Shown one piece after another: positions 8,162-14,941 of a stretch of DNA of 19,407 nucleotides; position 1 is the first letter of the stretch; each line of letters starts with the position of its first letter. The notes beneath the pieces were generated by a model. That model had not been told where the DNA came from. It did not search any database and was given only the letters and a program-made list of their open reading frames with translations. The DNA lies in assembly GCA_946887385.1 (NCBI GenBank), contig CAMPKU010000055.1, positions 1 to 19,407 of the forward strand. The letters are read 5' to 3'. Source of the stretch: an uncultured Gammaproteobacteria bacterium (GTDB lineage: Bacteria > Pseudomonadota > Gammaproteobacteria > Rariloculales > Rariloculaceae). Made by a program: the position numbers and the translations under genes.

Positions 8162-10171
8162 CTACTGGATGTCGAAACGAACGCGCAGCCGCACGCGGCG
8201 TTCATATACGCGCCCGTCGCGCTCGAACGGCACGTAGCGATACTGCTCCACCGCCGCACGCGCAGCGGCATCGAAACGGCCCGGCGGCGCGCTTTGCGTA
8301 ACCGCTACGTTCTGCGGTTGGCCATTGCGGTCGACGACGAAATCGAGATCCACCCAGCCTTCGACCGCGCGCTCGAGCGCGTCCGGCGGATAGACCACCG
8401 GCGCGGAGCCGACAAGCTCGAGCTCCGTGGCGCGACCCGGCGTGGCGAGATACTCGGCCTGCAGCCGCCGCGCAGTGAGCTCGCTTGCCAATGGTGCGGC
8501 AGCCTCTGCGCCGCCCGGCGCTTGGGTGAGTCCCGCCAAAAGAGCTTCGGCCGCCGCCCACTCGTCGCCTTCAGTCGCGACTTCCACGGCCGTGACGGCC
8601 GCTTGCCGAAACTCCTGCCATAGCTCCGCGAGCCCAGGCAGCCCCGGCGCATCGGTTTGCAAGCGAGCCAGGTGGCCGAGCGCACTGTCGAAGGACGGCG
8701 GCGCCAACGCGCCGGCGCGCACGCGCTCGGCCGCAGCCGCGAGGCGCTCGCCGAGCAAGTCTTGCGCTTGGCGCGCCCGCGCGGCGTTGACGTCGCGCTC
8801 GAGCGCGGCGAGCGCCGCGGCTTCGGCGCCGAGCTGCCGCGCTTGAGTAACCAGATTTGCGGCTGCCGCGGCGTCCGCCGCCGAAACCAGCCGCGCCGCC
8901 GCCACCACCGCGGCCGCGAGATCCGCGCGCAATGCAGCCACGCGCGGATCGGCGGGCGCGAGCTCCATGGCGCGATCGAGATAGGCGCGGGCGCTGTCGC
9001 CGGCGGGGGTCAACAGCTGTCCGCGCCGCAGGCGCGCGGCAGCGAGATTCAGCGTGCTGTCGAGCTCGGTCGGCGCTTGCGCCAACGAAGGCGCCGCCGC
9101 ATTCGCAGCTTCGGCAGCGGCCGCCGGAGCGGCAAGCGCCGTGAGCGCACGGGCGAGCTGCGCGTCGAGAAAGGCGAGCCGACTGCTCGCAGGACCGGCG
9201 CGGCGCACATGATCGAGCGCCGTGGCGGCCTCCTCGAGCGAGCTCGCGAGCAGCGCTTCTTCGGCCAGCGTGAACAAGGTGTCGACGACCGACGACAGGC
9301 CGTCACGAGCCGTTTGATCCGTAGGCGCCAGCGCGAGAATCGCAAGGTAATGATCGAGCGCATTATCGCCGACGGGCTCGGCAAGCCGGCCCTCGACGCG
9401 CGCCCGCGCAGCGCTTCCATGGTATTCGGCGATGCGCTCCGCGACGGTCGAAGCGGCCGCGGGCGCGGCCGCCACGACCGCGGTCATCGCAGCCTCTTCG
9501 AAGTCCGTGGACGGCGTCCACCAGCCGAGCCGGCTGCCGAGCAGCGCCGTTCCCACCACCGCGAGCACAGCGGTTCCGGCAGCCGCGGCGCCAGCCCACT
9601 TCGGAAATCGGCGCGATGCAGGAGCCGCGCTGCCGCGCGCGGCGTCATTCGCATGCTCCTCGCGCAGTTGGAAGCAGCGCGCCGTGGCGGAGTCGATCAA
9701 CAACCGCGCGGCGCCGACCGCCACCGGTTTGATGAGCAGACGGTGGATGCGCCCATCCGACAACGGGCCTACGTAGTCTTGTGCAGCGCCGCGGTCGGCC
9801 GCGACGAGCGTAACCACGTGGTCGGCGTGCGCAGCCAGCTCGGCCACGCACTGTGTAACGCGCGACCCCAGCAGCGTAGCGTCGAGCAGCGCAATGCCGC
9901 AGCGCCTCGATTGAACGGCCTCCATCAGGTCTGCCCAAGTTTCCACCACGAACAGCGGGTGCTGCTCGGCGGCGCGGCGGATCGTGGCTACGAGGCCGGC
10001 GTCGATGGCGAGGACGAATAGCGTGGCGCCGCTCGCCGCGAGCAGCTCGCGCACCGGCGTCGGCGGCAGCGTAGCGTCGAGCTCGGCACGATGCTTCAGG
10101 AGCTCTTTGAGGTCGTGGATATCCGTACCCATTGGCGAACTGCGCGGCAGGTTTTCGCGGCTGACTGCCAT
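8162..10171 (-). CDS. Receiver-like / membrane-helix / helical-repeat / TonB C-terminal fusion protein
   Basis: A protein of 669 residues; GGGAGGAG just before the ATG at 10171 supports the start. Residues 48-165 look like a response-regulator receiver: strand LFVLAID with Asp57, IALLDATLLGS with Asp97 at the phospho-acceptor place, and LLIKPV with Lys148-Pro149. The usual Thr/Ser in strand 4 is not clear (VVTLVAAD). A single membrane helix spans about 192-212. Then comes a long Ala-rich helical stretch (about 225-575), possibly TPR-like but degenerate. Residues 583-669 are a TonB C-terminal domain: APVVYPPDALER, GWVDLDFVVDRNGQPQNVAVTQS, FDAAARAAVEQYRYVPFERDG. The Ser/His pair of the canonical TonB helix and a Pro-rich spacer are absent, and no exbB/exbD is in view. 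Probably an inner-membrane protein with the receiver inside and TonB domain in the periplasm. Confidence 0.83.
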   Translation of the reverse strand: MAVSRENLPRSSPMGTDIHDLKELLKHRAELDATLPPTPVRELLAASGATLFVLAIDAGLVATIRRAAEQHPLFVVETWADLMEAVQSRRCGIALLDATLLGSRVTQCVAELAAHADHVVTLVAADRGAAQDYVGPLSDGRIHRLLIKPVAVGAARLLIDSATARCFQLREEHANDAARGSAAPASRRFPKWAGAAAAGTAVLAVVGTALLGSRLGWWTPSTDFEEAAMTAVVAAAPAAASTVAERIAEYHGSAARARVEGRLAEPVGDNALDHYLAILALAPTDQTARDGLSSVVDTLFTLAEEALLASSLEEAATALDHVRRAGPASSRLAFLDAQLARALTALAAPAAAAEAANAAAPSLAQAPTELDSTLNLAAARLRRGQLLTPAGDSARAYLDRAMELAPADPRVAALRADLAAAVVAAARLVSAADAAAAANLVTQARQLGAEAAALAALERDVNAARARQAQDLLGERLAAAAERVRAGALAPPSFDSALGHLARLQTDAPGLPGLAELWQEFRQAAVTAVEVATEGDEWAAAEALLAGLTQAPGGAEAAAPLASELTARRLQAEYLATPGRATELELVGSAPVVYPPDALERAVEGWVDLDFVVDRNGQPQNVAVTQSAPPGRFDAAARAAVEQYRYVPFERDGRVYERRVRLRVRFDIQ

Positions 10172-10304
10172 CGGCTCCTCCCTCTTCTTCAGCCGACAAC
10201 TTCGTCGGCGGGCTCAGCCCTCACGACCGCGACTCTAGACCTTTCCGCGCATCGGTCCAAGCGCTGCGTAACAAGCTGTAGAGGCTAAGGATTTCGGCCG
10301 GGGA

Positions 10305-10319
10305 GCACCGGTCCGGTGC
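10305..10319. promoter_or_regulatory. 15-bp palindrome, candidate operator between divergent genes
   Basis: GCACCGGTCCGGTGC is a perfect palindrome (7-bp arms around one base). It lies about 44 bp upstream of the likely start of transcription of the lactonase-like gene and 134 bp from the start codon of the divergent TonB-like gene. About one such site per 16 kb is expected by chance, so its position is the main argument. Confidence 0.3.
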
Positions 10320-10343
10320 GACCTGTGTTGCGGCGCCGCACGG

Positions 10344-10349
10344 TACAAT
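10344..10349 (+). promoter_or_regulatory. -10-like box for the lactonase-like gene
   Basis: TACAAT matches the -10 consensus 5 of 6 and lies 24 nt before the ATG at 10374. No good -35 is seen 16-18 bp upstream, which may mean an activator is needed. Confidence 0.4.
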
Positions 10350-10373
10350 CCGCCACCACCCGTTCTCGCGGCT

Positions 10374-11180
10374 ATGCTCATGGCAACACCGACTTATCAG
10401 ATCTTTGCGATCAAATACGCGCACGTTGGCCGCAAGGCCTGGGGCAATTTCGTCGACGGCGATCCGCACGAGGACTGGGACATGCCGCTCGACTACTACG
10501 TGTGGGCTATTGTCGGCCACGGGCGCACGTTCGTCGTGGATACCGGCTTCGATGCGCCGATGGCGCAGAAGCGGGACCGCAAGATCGTGCATCCCGTGGA
10601 GCAGGGGCTCGAGGCTGTCGGCATTCGCCACGCGGACGTGCAAGACGTGATTGTCACGCATATGCACTACGACCACTGCGGCAACGGCGCATTGTTCCCG
10701 AGCGCGCGCTTTCACCTGCAAGACATCGAGATGGAGTACGTCACGGGCCGCTGCATGTGCCATCACCAGATCAACCATGCGTTCGAGGCCGACGACGTCT
10801 CGCGCATGGTGCACCGCGTCTTCGCCGGCCGCGTGCAGTTCCACGACGGCACCGACGAGCTCGCGCCCGGCATCACGGTGCACAAGATCGGCGGCCACAC
10901 GAAGGGTTTGCAATGCGTGCGCGTCGTCACGGAGCGCGGCCCCGTGGTGCTCGCATCCGACGCCACGCATTTCTATGCGCACATCGATTCGCGGCGCGTG
11001 TTCCGCGTGCTCTACAACCAGGCGGATATGCTCGAGGGCTACAACACGTTGGAACGACTGGCCGGCGCAAAGGACCGCGTGATTCCCGGTCACGACCCGC
11101 TCGTGCTCGAGCGTTATCCGGCCGCGTCCGCGGCCACGGCCGGCTGGGCCGTTCGCGTGGACCTTGCGCCGCTCAAATGA
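10374..11180 (+). CDS. Metallo-beta-lactamase-fold hydrolase, N-acyl homoserine lactonase-like
   Basis: A protein of 268 residues. The binuclear zinc site is complete: His96, His98, Asp100 and His101 in THMHYDHCGN, His175 in GGHTKG, Asp196 in ASDATHFY and His240 in IPGHDP. The N-terminal phrases GNFVDGDPHEDWDMPLDYYVWAI and VDTGFDAPMAQKR are typical of proteins annotated as AHL lactonases (AiiA/AttM group). In that family the enzyme opens the lactone ring of quorum-sensing signals, but many relatives act on other lactones or esters, so the substrate is an inference. No signal peptide; cytosolic. Two ATGs, at 10374 and 10380, are both possible and neither has a clear ribosome site. The gene is divergent from the TonB-like gene with a 202-bp gap between them. 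Confidence 0.85.
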   Translation: MLMATPTYQIFAIKYAHVGRKAWGNFVDGDPHEDWDMPLDYYVWAIVGHGRTFVVDTGFDAPMAQKRDRKIVHPVEQGLEAVGIRHADVQDVIVTHMHYDHCGNGALFPSARFHLQDIEMEYVTGRCMCHHQINHAFEADDVSRMVHRVFAGRVQFHDGTDELAPGITVHKIGGHTKGLQCVRVVTERGPVVLASDATHFYAHIDSRRVFRVLYNQADMLEGYNTLERLAGAKDRVIPGHDPLVLERYPAASAATAGWAVRVDLAPLK

Positions 11181-11254
11181 GTCGAGCTGCGGCTTCGGCC
11201 CGGATTATGGTGCGTAGCAAGACACCACGCGGCTTCGCACCGCTGCCGGATCTT

Positions 11255-11282
11255 TTTACGTGCGCCAGTTCCTTTCCATAAT
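11255..11282 (+). promoter_or_regulatory. Candidate promoter for the 67-residue small protein
   Basis: TTTACG at 11255-11260 (4 of 6 to TTGACA) and CATAAT at 11277-11282 (5 of 6 to TATAAT) are separated by 16 bp. Transcription would begin near 11290, which gives a leader of roughly 118 nt before the ATG at 11408. Confidence 0.4.
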
Positions 11283-11322
11283 TCGGCCGAACGCGGACGA
11301 TCGCCACGACATTGCTGCCTCT

Positions 11323-11348
11323 GTACGCGCGGAGTAGACGCGCCGTAC
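11323..11348 (+). other. Hairpin in the leader of the small-protein gene
   Basis: GTACGCGCG (11323-11331) pairs with CGCGCCGTAC (11339-11348) through nine base pairs with one bulged C, around a 7-nt loop (GAGTAGA). There is no following T-run, so it is not a terminator of the preceding gene. It lies inside the predicted leader. Confidence 0.4.
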
Positions 11349-11407
11349 GTGCGGCTCGAAAATTTCACTCGACGTTCGTTTTGGTCCGCGAGGATAAGGA
11401 AAAGAAC

Positions 11408-11611
11408 ATGAGCTCGCTGTTTGCACGGAAGCGCAATCTCACCCCGGAAATGCTGACGCTGCCCGCCTTCTGCGTGCCGGCCGAAGAGTCCGCCAAGCTG
11501 TCGTCGAAGCGCGAGGCGCAACTGGAGTGGATGCGCTCCCAAGGCGTGCCGTACATCCTAGGCAGCCCGGCCAAACGGCACACGCGCGCGCCGGAAAAGC
11601 GCGTGGCCTGA
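11408..11611 (+). CDS. Small protein of 67 residues, possibly DUF4224-like
   Basis: The ATG at 11408 has a good ribosome site (AAGGAAAAG). The protein starts MSSLFARKRNLTPEMLTLPAF and ends with KREAQLEWMRSQGVPYILGSPAKRH and a basic tail. The combination of an LTPE start with QxxWMRSQGVPYI recalls DUF4224, a small domain of about 45 residues found near phage and mobile-element genes, but here an extra segment of about 10 residues separates the two halves, so this is a weak match from memory. It is very basic at both ends and could bind nucleic acid. No phage or integrase gene is nearby. It ends 28 bp from the convergent argS gene. A real gene is likely because of the ribosome site, promoter-like boxes and protein-like composition. 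Confidence 0.65.
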   Translation: MSSLFARKRNLTPEMLTLPAFCVPAEESAKLSSKREAQLEWMRSQGVPYILGSPAKRHTRAPEKRVA

Positions 11612-11639
11612 ACGCCGCGGTTGCGCTCGTCGCCCGGCG

Positions 11640-13385
11640 CTACATGCGCTCGGGCGCGGCGATTCCGAGCAGGCTCAAACCCTGCGCGAGCACGCGCGCC
11701 GTGAGCTCGCACAGCGCCAGGCGCGACTGCCGCGCGGCTTCGTCGGGCGCCTTCAGAACGGGGCACGTCTCGAAAAAGGCCGTGAACACTACCGCGAGGT
11801 CGTAGAGATAGCCGCCCAAGCGGTGCGGCCGCAGCGTCTCCCCGGCTTCGAGCACCGCGTTGCCGAAATCGAGCAGCTCGAGCGCGAGCGCGCGCTCGGC
11901 CGGCGCCGTCAAAGTTATCTCGGCGGCCGGATTGCGCGTGACGCCCGTCTCTGCCGCTTTGCGGAAGATCGAGTGAATGCGCGCATGCGCGTACTGAAGA
12001 TACGGGCCCGTGCGCCCTTCGGCCGCCAGCATGCGGTCCCAATCGAAGACGTAGTCCTTGATGCGGTCGTTGGCGAGATCGGAATACTTGATTGCGCCGA
12101 TGCCGATGTCGGCCGCGAGCGCGCGCCGCGCGGCCGCGTCGCTGTTCGGGTTGCGCGCGGCAAGCTCGGCGTCGGCACGCTCCACGGCTTCGTCCAGCAG
12201 ATCGGTGAGCCGCACGCTCTCTCCGGCGCGCGTCTTGAACATTTTCTTGTCGGCGCCGAGCACGGCGCCGAATGCCACGTGCTCGGCACGCGCCGGCGCC
12301 ACGAGCCAGCCGGCCTGCGCGCCCACGGCGAATACCATGGCCAAGTGCTGCGCCTGCGGCGCGCCCACGACGTAGAGCAAGCGCGTGCCGCCGAGCGTTC
12401 GAGCCCGGTACCGCAAAGCGGCAAGATCCGTGGCGCCGTAGCCGAAGCCGCCGTCCTGCTTGCGCACGATGAGCGGCAGCGGCTCGCCCTCGCGATTGGC
12501 AAATCCCGGCGGAAAGGCGCATAGCGCGCCGTCGTTGATCCGCGCGATGCCGCTGCGCTCGAGCTCGGCGGCCAAGCCCTGCAGCTCCGCGTTGTAGGCG
12601 CTCTCTCCGCGCACGTCTTCGTCGCGCAAGCGAATACCTAAGCGCTCGTAGACGCCTGCGAAGTACCGGCGCGAAAGGCCTACGAGCCCACGCCATAGCT
12701 CCAGCGTGCGGGCATCGCCAGCTTGAAGCAGCACCACGCGCTGCCGTGCGCGCTCGGCAAACTTCGGATCCGCATCGAATTTCGCGCGAGCGGCGCGATA
12801 GAAGTCGCTGAGCTCGCCCATGCTCGTCTGCACGCCGCCCTCGCCCACGTCGAGCAGATGCTCGATGAGCATGCCGAAGGGCGTGCCCCAGTCGCCGATA
12901 TGGTTCTGCCGAATGACCTCGTGGCCGGCCAGCTCGAGCAAGCGTGAGAGAGCATCGCCGATGATCGTCGAGCGCAGATGGCCGACGTGCATCTCCTTGG
13001 CAACATTCGGCCCCGAGTAGTCGATGACCACACGCTCCCGATGAGCCGCGAGCGGCACGCCGAGCCGCGGGTCGCGCGCCGCGGCCGCGAGCGCTTGCTC
13101 CAGAAACGACGTGCGCAGCGTGAGATTGATGAAACCGGGGCCGGCGATCTCCACACGCTCGCAAATATCGGCGAGGGCGGCCGCGGCCACGACGGCTTCG
13201 GCCACTTGCCGTGGCGGGCGCTGCAGCGTTTTCGCCAGACCCATCGCAAGATCGGCTTGGAAGTCGGCCCGCTCGGAGCGGCGCACCATGGCGACGAGCG
13301 CGGCGTGCTCGGCGCCGAAGGCGGCGGCCACGGCGCTTCGCAGGGCCGCCGACAGAGCGGTTCGCGGATCGTGCTGTGCGGTCAT
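11640..13385 (-). CDS. argS: Arginyl-tRNA synthetase
   Basis: A protein of 581 residues, the normal size for bacterial ArgS. It attaches arginine to tRNA-Arg in the cytosol, a class I synthetase reaction. In order: an N-terminal additional domain (1-110), the class I catalytic core with the HIGH-type motif His133-Val-Gly-His136 in NVAKEMHVGHLRST, the ArgS phrase GDWGTPFGMLIEHL (164-177), the lysine-rich signature ADKKMFKTRAGE (378-389) that replaces KMSKS, and a C-terminal DALR anticodon-binding domain (about 455-581) ending in the characteristic APERM. The frame is open back to 13559, but the ATG at 13385 (MTAQHDP) fits the family and the codons beyond overlap the divergent MgtC gene. No ribosome site is visible and a -10 box lies 8 nt upstream, so the message may be leaderless. 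Confidence 0.97.
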   Translation of the reverse strand: MTAQHDPRTALSAALRSAVAAAFGAEHAALVAMVRRSERADFQADLAMGLAKTLQRPPRQVAEAVVAAAALADICERVEIAGPGFINLTLRTSFLEQALAAAARDPRLGVPLAAHRERVVIDYSGPNVAKEMHVGHLRSTIIGDALSRLLELAGHEVIRQNHIGDWGTPFGMLIEHLLDVGEGGVQTSMGELSDFYRAARAKFDADPKFAERARQRVVLLQAGDARTLELWRGLVGLSRRYFAGVYERLGIRLRDEDVRGESAYNAELQGLAAELERSGIARINDGALCAFPPGFANREGEPLPLIVRKQDGGFGYGATDLAALRYRARTLGGTRLLYVVGAPQAQHLAMVFAVGAQAGWLVAPARAEHVAFGAVLGADKKMFKTRAGESVRLTDLLDEAVERADAELAARNPNSDAAARRALAADIGIGAIKYSDLANDRIKDYVFDWDRMLAAEGRTGPYLQYAHARIHSIFRKAAETGVTRNPAAEITLTAPAERALALELLDFGNAVLEAGETLRPHRLGGYLYDLAVVFTAFFETCPVLKAPDEAARQSRLALCELTARVLAQGLSLLGIAAPERM

Positions 13386-13392
13386 GGGCGCG

Positions 13393-13399
13393 TAGTATA
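13393..13399. promoter_or_regulatory. Overlapping divergent -10 boxes between argS and the MgtC/SapB gene
   Basis: The 7-nt core TAGTATA gives TAGTAT on the plus strand (13393-13398) and TATACT on the minus strand (13399-13394). Each box is 8 nt from the start codon it faces, so transcription would begin at or next to each start codon. A TCGAGA 18 bp upstream of the minus-strand box (13423-13418) matches the -35 consensus 4 of 6; the plus side has no clear -35. Confidence 0.45.
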
Positions 13400-13406
13400 C
13401 GGGGCC

Positions 13407-13883
13407 ATGGATATGCTTCTCGAAGAGCTCGCCGCGACGCTCCCCGACGCGCGCGAAACCGTTCGCATCGTCATGCGCCTGTTTGCAGCATTGCTCGCCG
13501 GCGGCATCATCGGCTTTCAGCGCGAAGTGTCCGGCAAGGCAGCGGGTCTTCGCACGCACATGCTCGTTTGCATGGGCTCGGCGCTATTCGTGCTGGCCGG
13601 TATCGAGATGGGCATGGAGCAAGATGCGATGTCGCGCGTTGTGCAAGGGCTCGCCACGGGCATCGGCTTCCTGGGCGCAGGCGCAATCTTGAAGCTCGAG
13701 GACAGCCACGAGATCAAAGGGCTCACAACCGCCGCCGGCATCTGGATGACCGCGGCGCTCGGCGTCACGATCGGCCTAGGGCACCTCGGCTCGGCCGCCA
13801 TCGGCACACTGTTCGCGTGGATCGTGCTCGCGGTGTTGATCCGGCTCGACAGGGCGGTCGACGGGTCCGCGAACTCCGCTTGA
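13407..13883 (+). CDS. MgtC/SapB family inner-membrane protein
   Basis: A protein of 158 residues with four to five hydrophobic helices. The family signatures are plain: LLAGGIIGFQREVSGKAAGLRTHMLVCMGSALF (residues 29-61), RVVQGLATGIGFLGAGAIL (77-95) and GLTTAAGIWMTAALGVTIGLG (105-125). It is the short form without the cytosolic C-terminal ACT-like domain of Salmonella MgtC. MgtC proteins support growth under low magnesium and in macrophages, partly by acting on the F-ATPase; the short SapB-like forms are undefined, so only membrane location and family are safe. The ATG at 13407 gives MDMLLEEL; a second ATG at 13413 is possible. No ribosome site is seen, in line with a leaderless transcript. 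It converges on the oxidoreductase gene with 21 bp between, holding a 10-bp palindrome but no terminator. Confidence 0.9.
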   Translation: MDMLLEELAATLPDARETVRIVMRLFAALLAGGIIGFQREVSGKAAGLRTHMLVCMGSALFVLAGIEMGMEQDAMSRVVQGLATGIGFLGAGAILKLEDSHEIKGLTTAAGIWMTAALGVTIGLGHLGSAAIGTLFAWIVLAVLIRLDRAVDGSANSA

Positions 13884-13904
13884 AGGGCGCCCTGGAAGGC
13901 CGCG

Positions 13905-14876
13905 TCACGGCACGAGCAACAATTTCCCTGCCGTACGTCGCGCCTCGAGCGCCGAATGCGCCTCGGCTGCATCGGCCAGCGGCCAAACGCGGTCGATGGC
14001 CACCTTCAGCTTGCCGGCGGCGAGCCATGCGAAGAGATCGCCGGCGCGGCCCACTAGCTCCTCACGCGTCGCGATGTATTGGTTCAAGCCCGGGCGCGTC
14101 AGGAACAACGAGCCCTTCGCGCCGAGCACGGCCGGGTCGAACGGCGCCACGGCACCGCTCGAGAAACCGAACAGCGCGAGCAGACCGCGCGACGCCAAGC
14201 AGTTGAGACTCTTTTCGAACGTGTCCTTGCCGACGGAGTCGTAGACCACGTCGACGCCGCGGCCGTTCGTGAGTTGCTTGATCTCGGCCTCGAAATCCTG
14301 CGCGCGGTAATCGATGATGGCGGCGGCCCCCGCGGCGCGGGCGACGGCGGCTTTGGCCTCGCTGCCGACGGTGCCGTAAACCGTGGCGCCGCACAGCCGC
14401 GCGACCTGCGTGATGAGCTGCCCTGCTCCGCCGGCCGCGGCGTGCACGAGCGCCGTATCGCCGGGCTTCACGGCGTAGGTGCTGTGCGTGAGGTAGTGCG
14501 CCGTCAATCCTTGCAGCATCACGGCGGCTGCGGTCTCGAGCTCCACCTCTGCCGGCACCTTCACGAGCCGGCGCGCGGGCACGGCCGCGTACTCCGCGTA
14601 TGAGCCAAGCACCATGGCATACGCCACGCGATCGCCCACGGCTACCTCGGAAACGCCGGCGCCGACAGCCGTGACGATGCCGGCCGCTTCGGAGCCGAGC
14701 GTGAACGGCAACGCGGGCGGCTTGTAGCGCCCGGCGCGGTGTTGCACGTCGATGAAGTTGACGCCCGCAGCCGCAACCTTCACGAGTGCCTCGCCGGCCT
14801 GCGGCGCAGGCACGGGCAACTCGTCGTAGCGCAGCGCCTCGGGACCGCCGCACACGTGAACGCGTATTGCTTTCAT
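13905..14876 (-). CDS. Quinone oxidoreductase-type MDR enzyme (QorA-like, NADPH-dependent)
   Basis: A protein of 323 residues. It belongs to the zinc-free medium-chain dehydrogenase group: [31 protein letters not shown] (38-68) is the quinone-reductase N-terminal signature, [10 protein letters not shown] (120-129) the MDR marker, and [15 protein letters not shown] (145-159) the NADPH-binding loop. The structural and catalytic zinc cysteines of alcohol dehydrogenases are absent. Such cytosolic enzymes reduce quinones or other enones with NADPH. The ATG at 14876 has an AGGAG ribosome site about 5 nt upstream. It is divergent from hmgA with 65 bp between start codons, which could mean shared control, but quinone reductases are not an established part of homogentisate breakdown. 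Confidence 0.93.
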   Translation of the reverse strand: MKAIRVHVCGGPEALRYDELPVPAPQAGEALVKVAAAGVNFIDVQHRAGRYKPPALPFTLGSEAAGIVTAVGAGVSEVAVGDRVAYAMVLGSYAEYAAVPARRLVKVPAEVELETAAAVMLQGLTAHYLTHSTYAVKPGDTALVHAAAGGAGQLITQVARLCGATVYGTVGSEAKAAVARAAGAAAIIDYRAQDFEAEIKQLTNGRGVDVVYDSVGKDTFEKSLNCLASRGLLALFGFSSGAVAPFDPAVLGAKGSLFLTRPGLNQYIATREELVGRAGDLFAWLAAGKLKVAIDRVWPLADAAEAHSALEARRTAGKLLLVP

Positions 14877-14899
14877 GCCGTCTCCTGACTCGGCTGGAA

Positions 14900-14905
14900 A
14901 CTATA
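14900..14905 (-). promoter_or_regulatory. -10-like box for the quinone oxidoreductase gene
   Basis: On the minus strand this reads TATAGT, 23 nt before the ATG at 14876, leaving room for a short leader that contains the AGGAG ribosome site. No clear -35 box. Confidence 0.35.
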
Positions 14906-14929
14906 TCGCAAGCGCCCGCGAGGCCGGTT

Positions 14930-14935
14930 TACTAT
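14930..14935 (+). promoter_or_regulatory. -10-like box of hmgA, implying a leaderless transcript
   Basis: TACTAT (5 of 6 to TATAAT) ends 6 nt before the GTG start at 14942. Transcription would begin at the start codon itself. There is no ribosome site in those 6 nt. Confidence 0.4.
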
Positions 14936-14941
14936 TCACGC

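Noticed and set aside
8657..10021. 454-codon plus-strand frame opposite the TonB-like gene
   Set aside because: Antisense shadow of an Ala-rich gene; Arg/Gly-rich composition and no ribosome site or domain.
11365..13164. 599-codon minus-strand frame overlapping argS
   Set aside because: It is an alternative frame of argS, extremely Arg/Ala-rich, with no recognisable domain.
13386..13559. 58-residue N-terminal extension of ArgS
   Set aside because: It would overlap the MgtC gene over its length and adds nothing to the ArgS fold; the ATG at 13385 fits the family.
13884..13893. Palindrome AGGGCGCCCT between convergent genes as a terminator
   Set aside because: No loop and no T-run on either strand, so it cannot be an intrinsic terminator.
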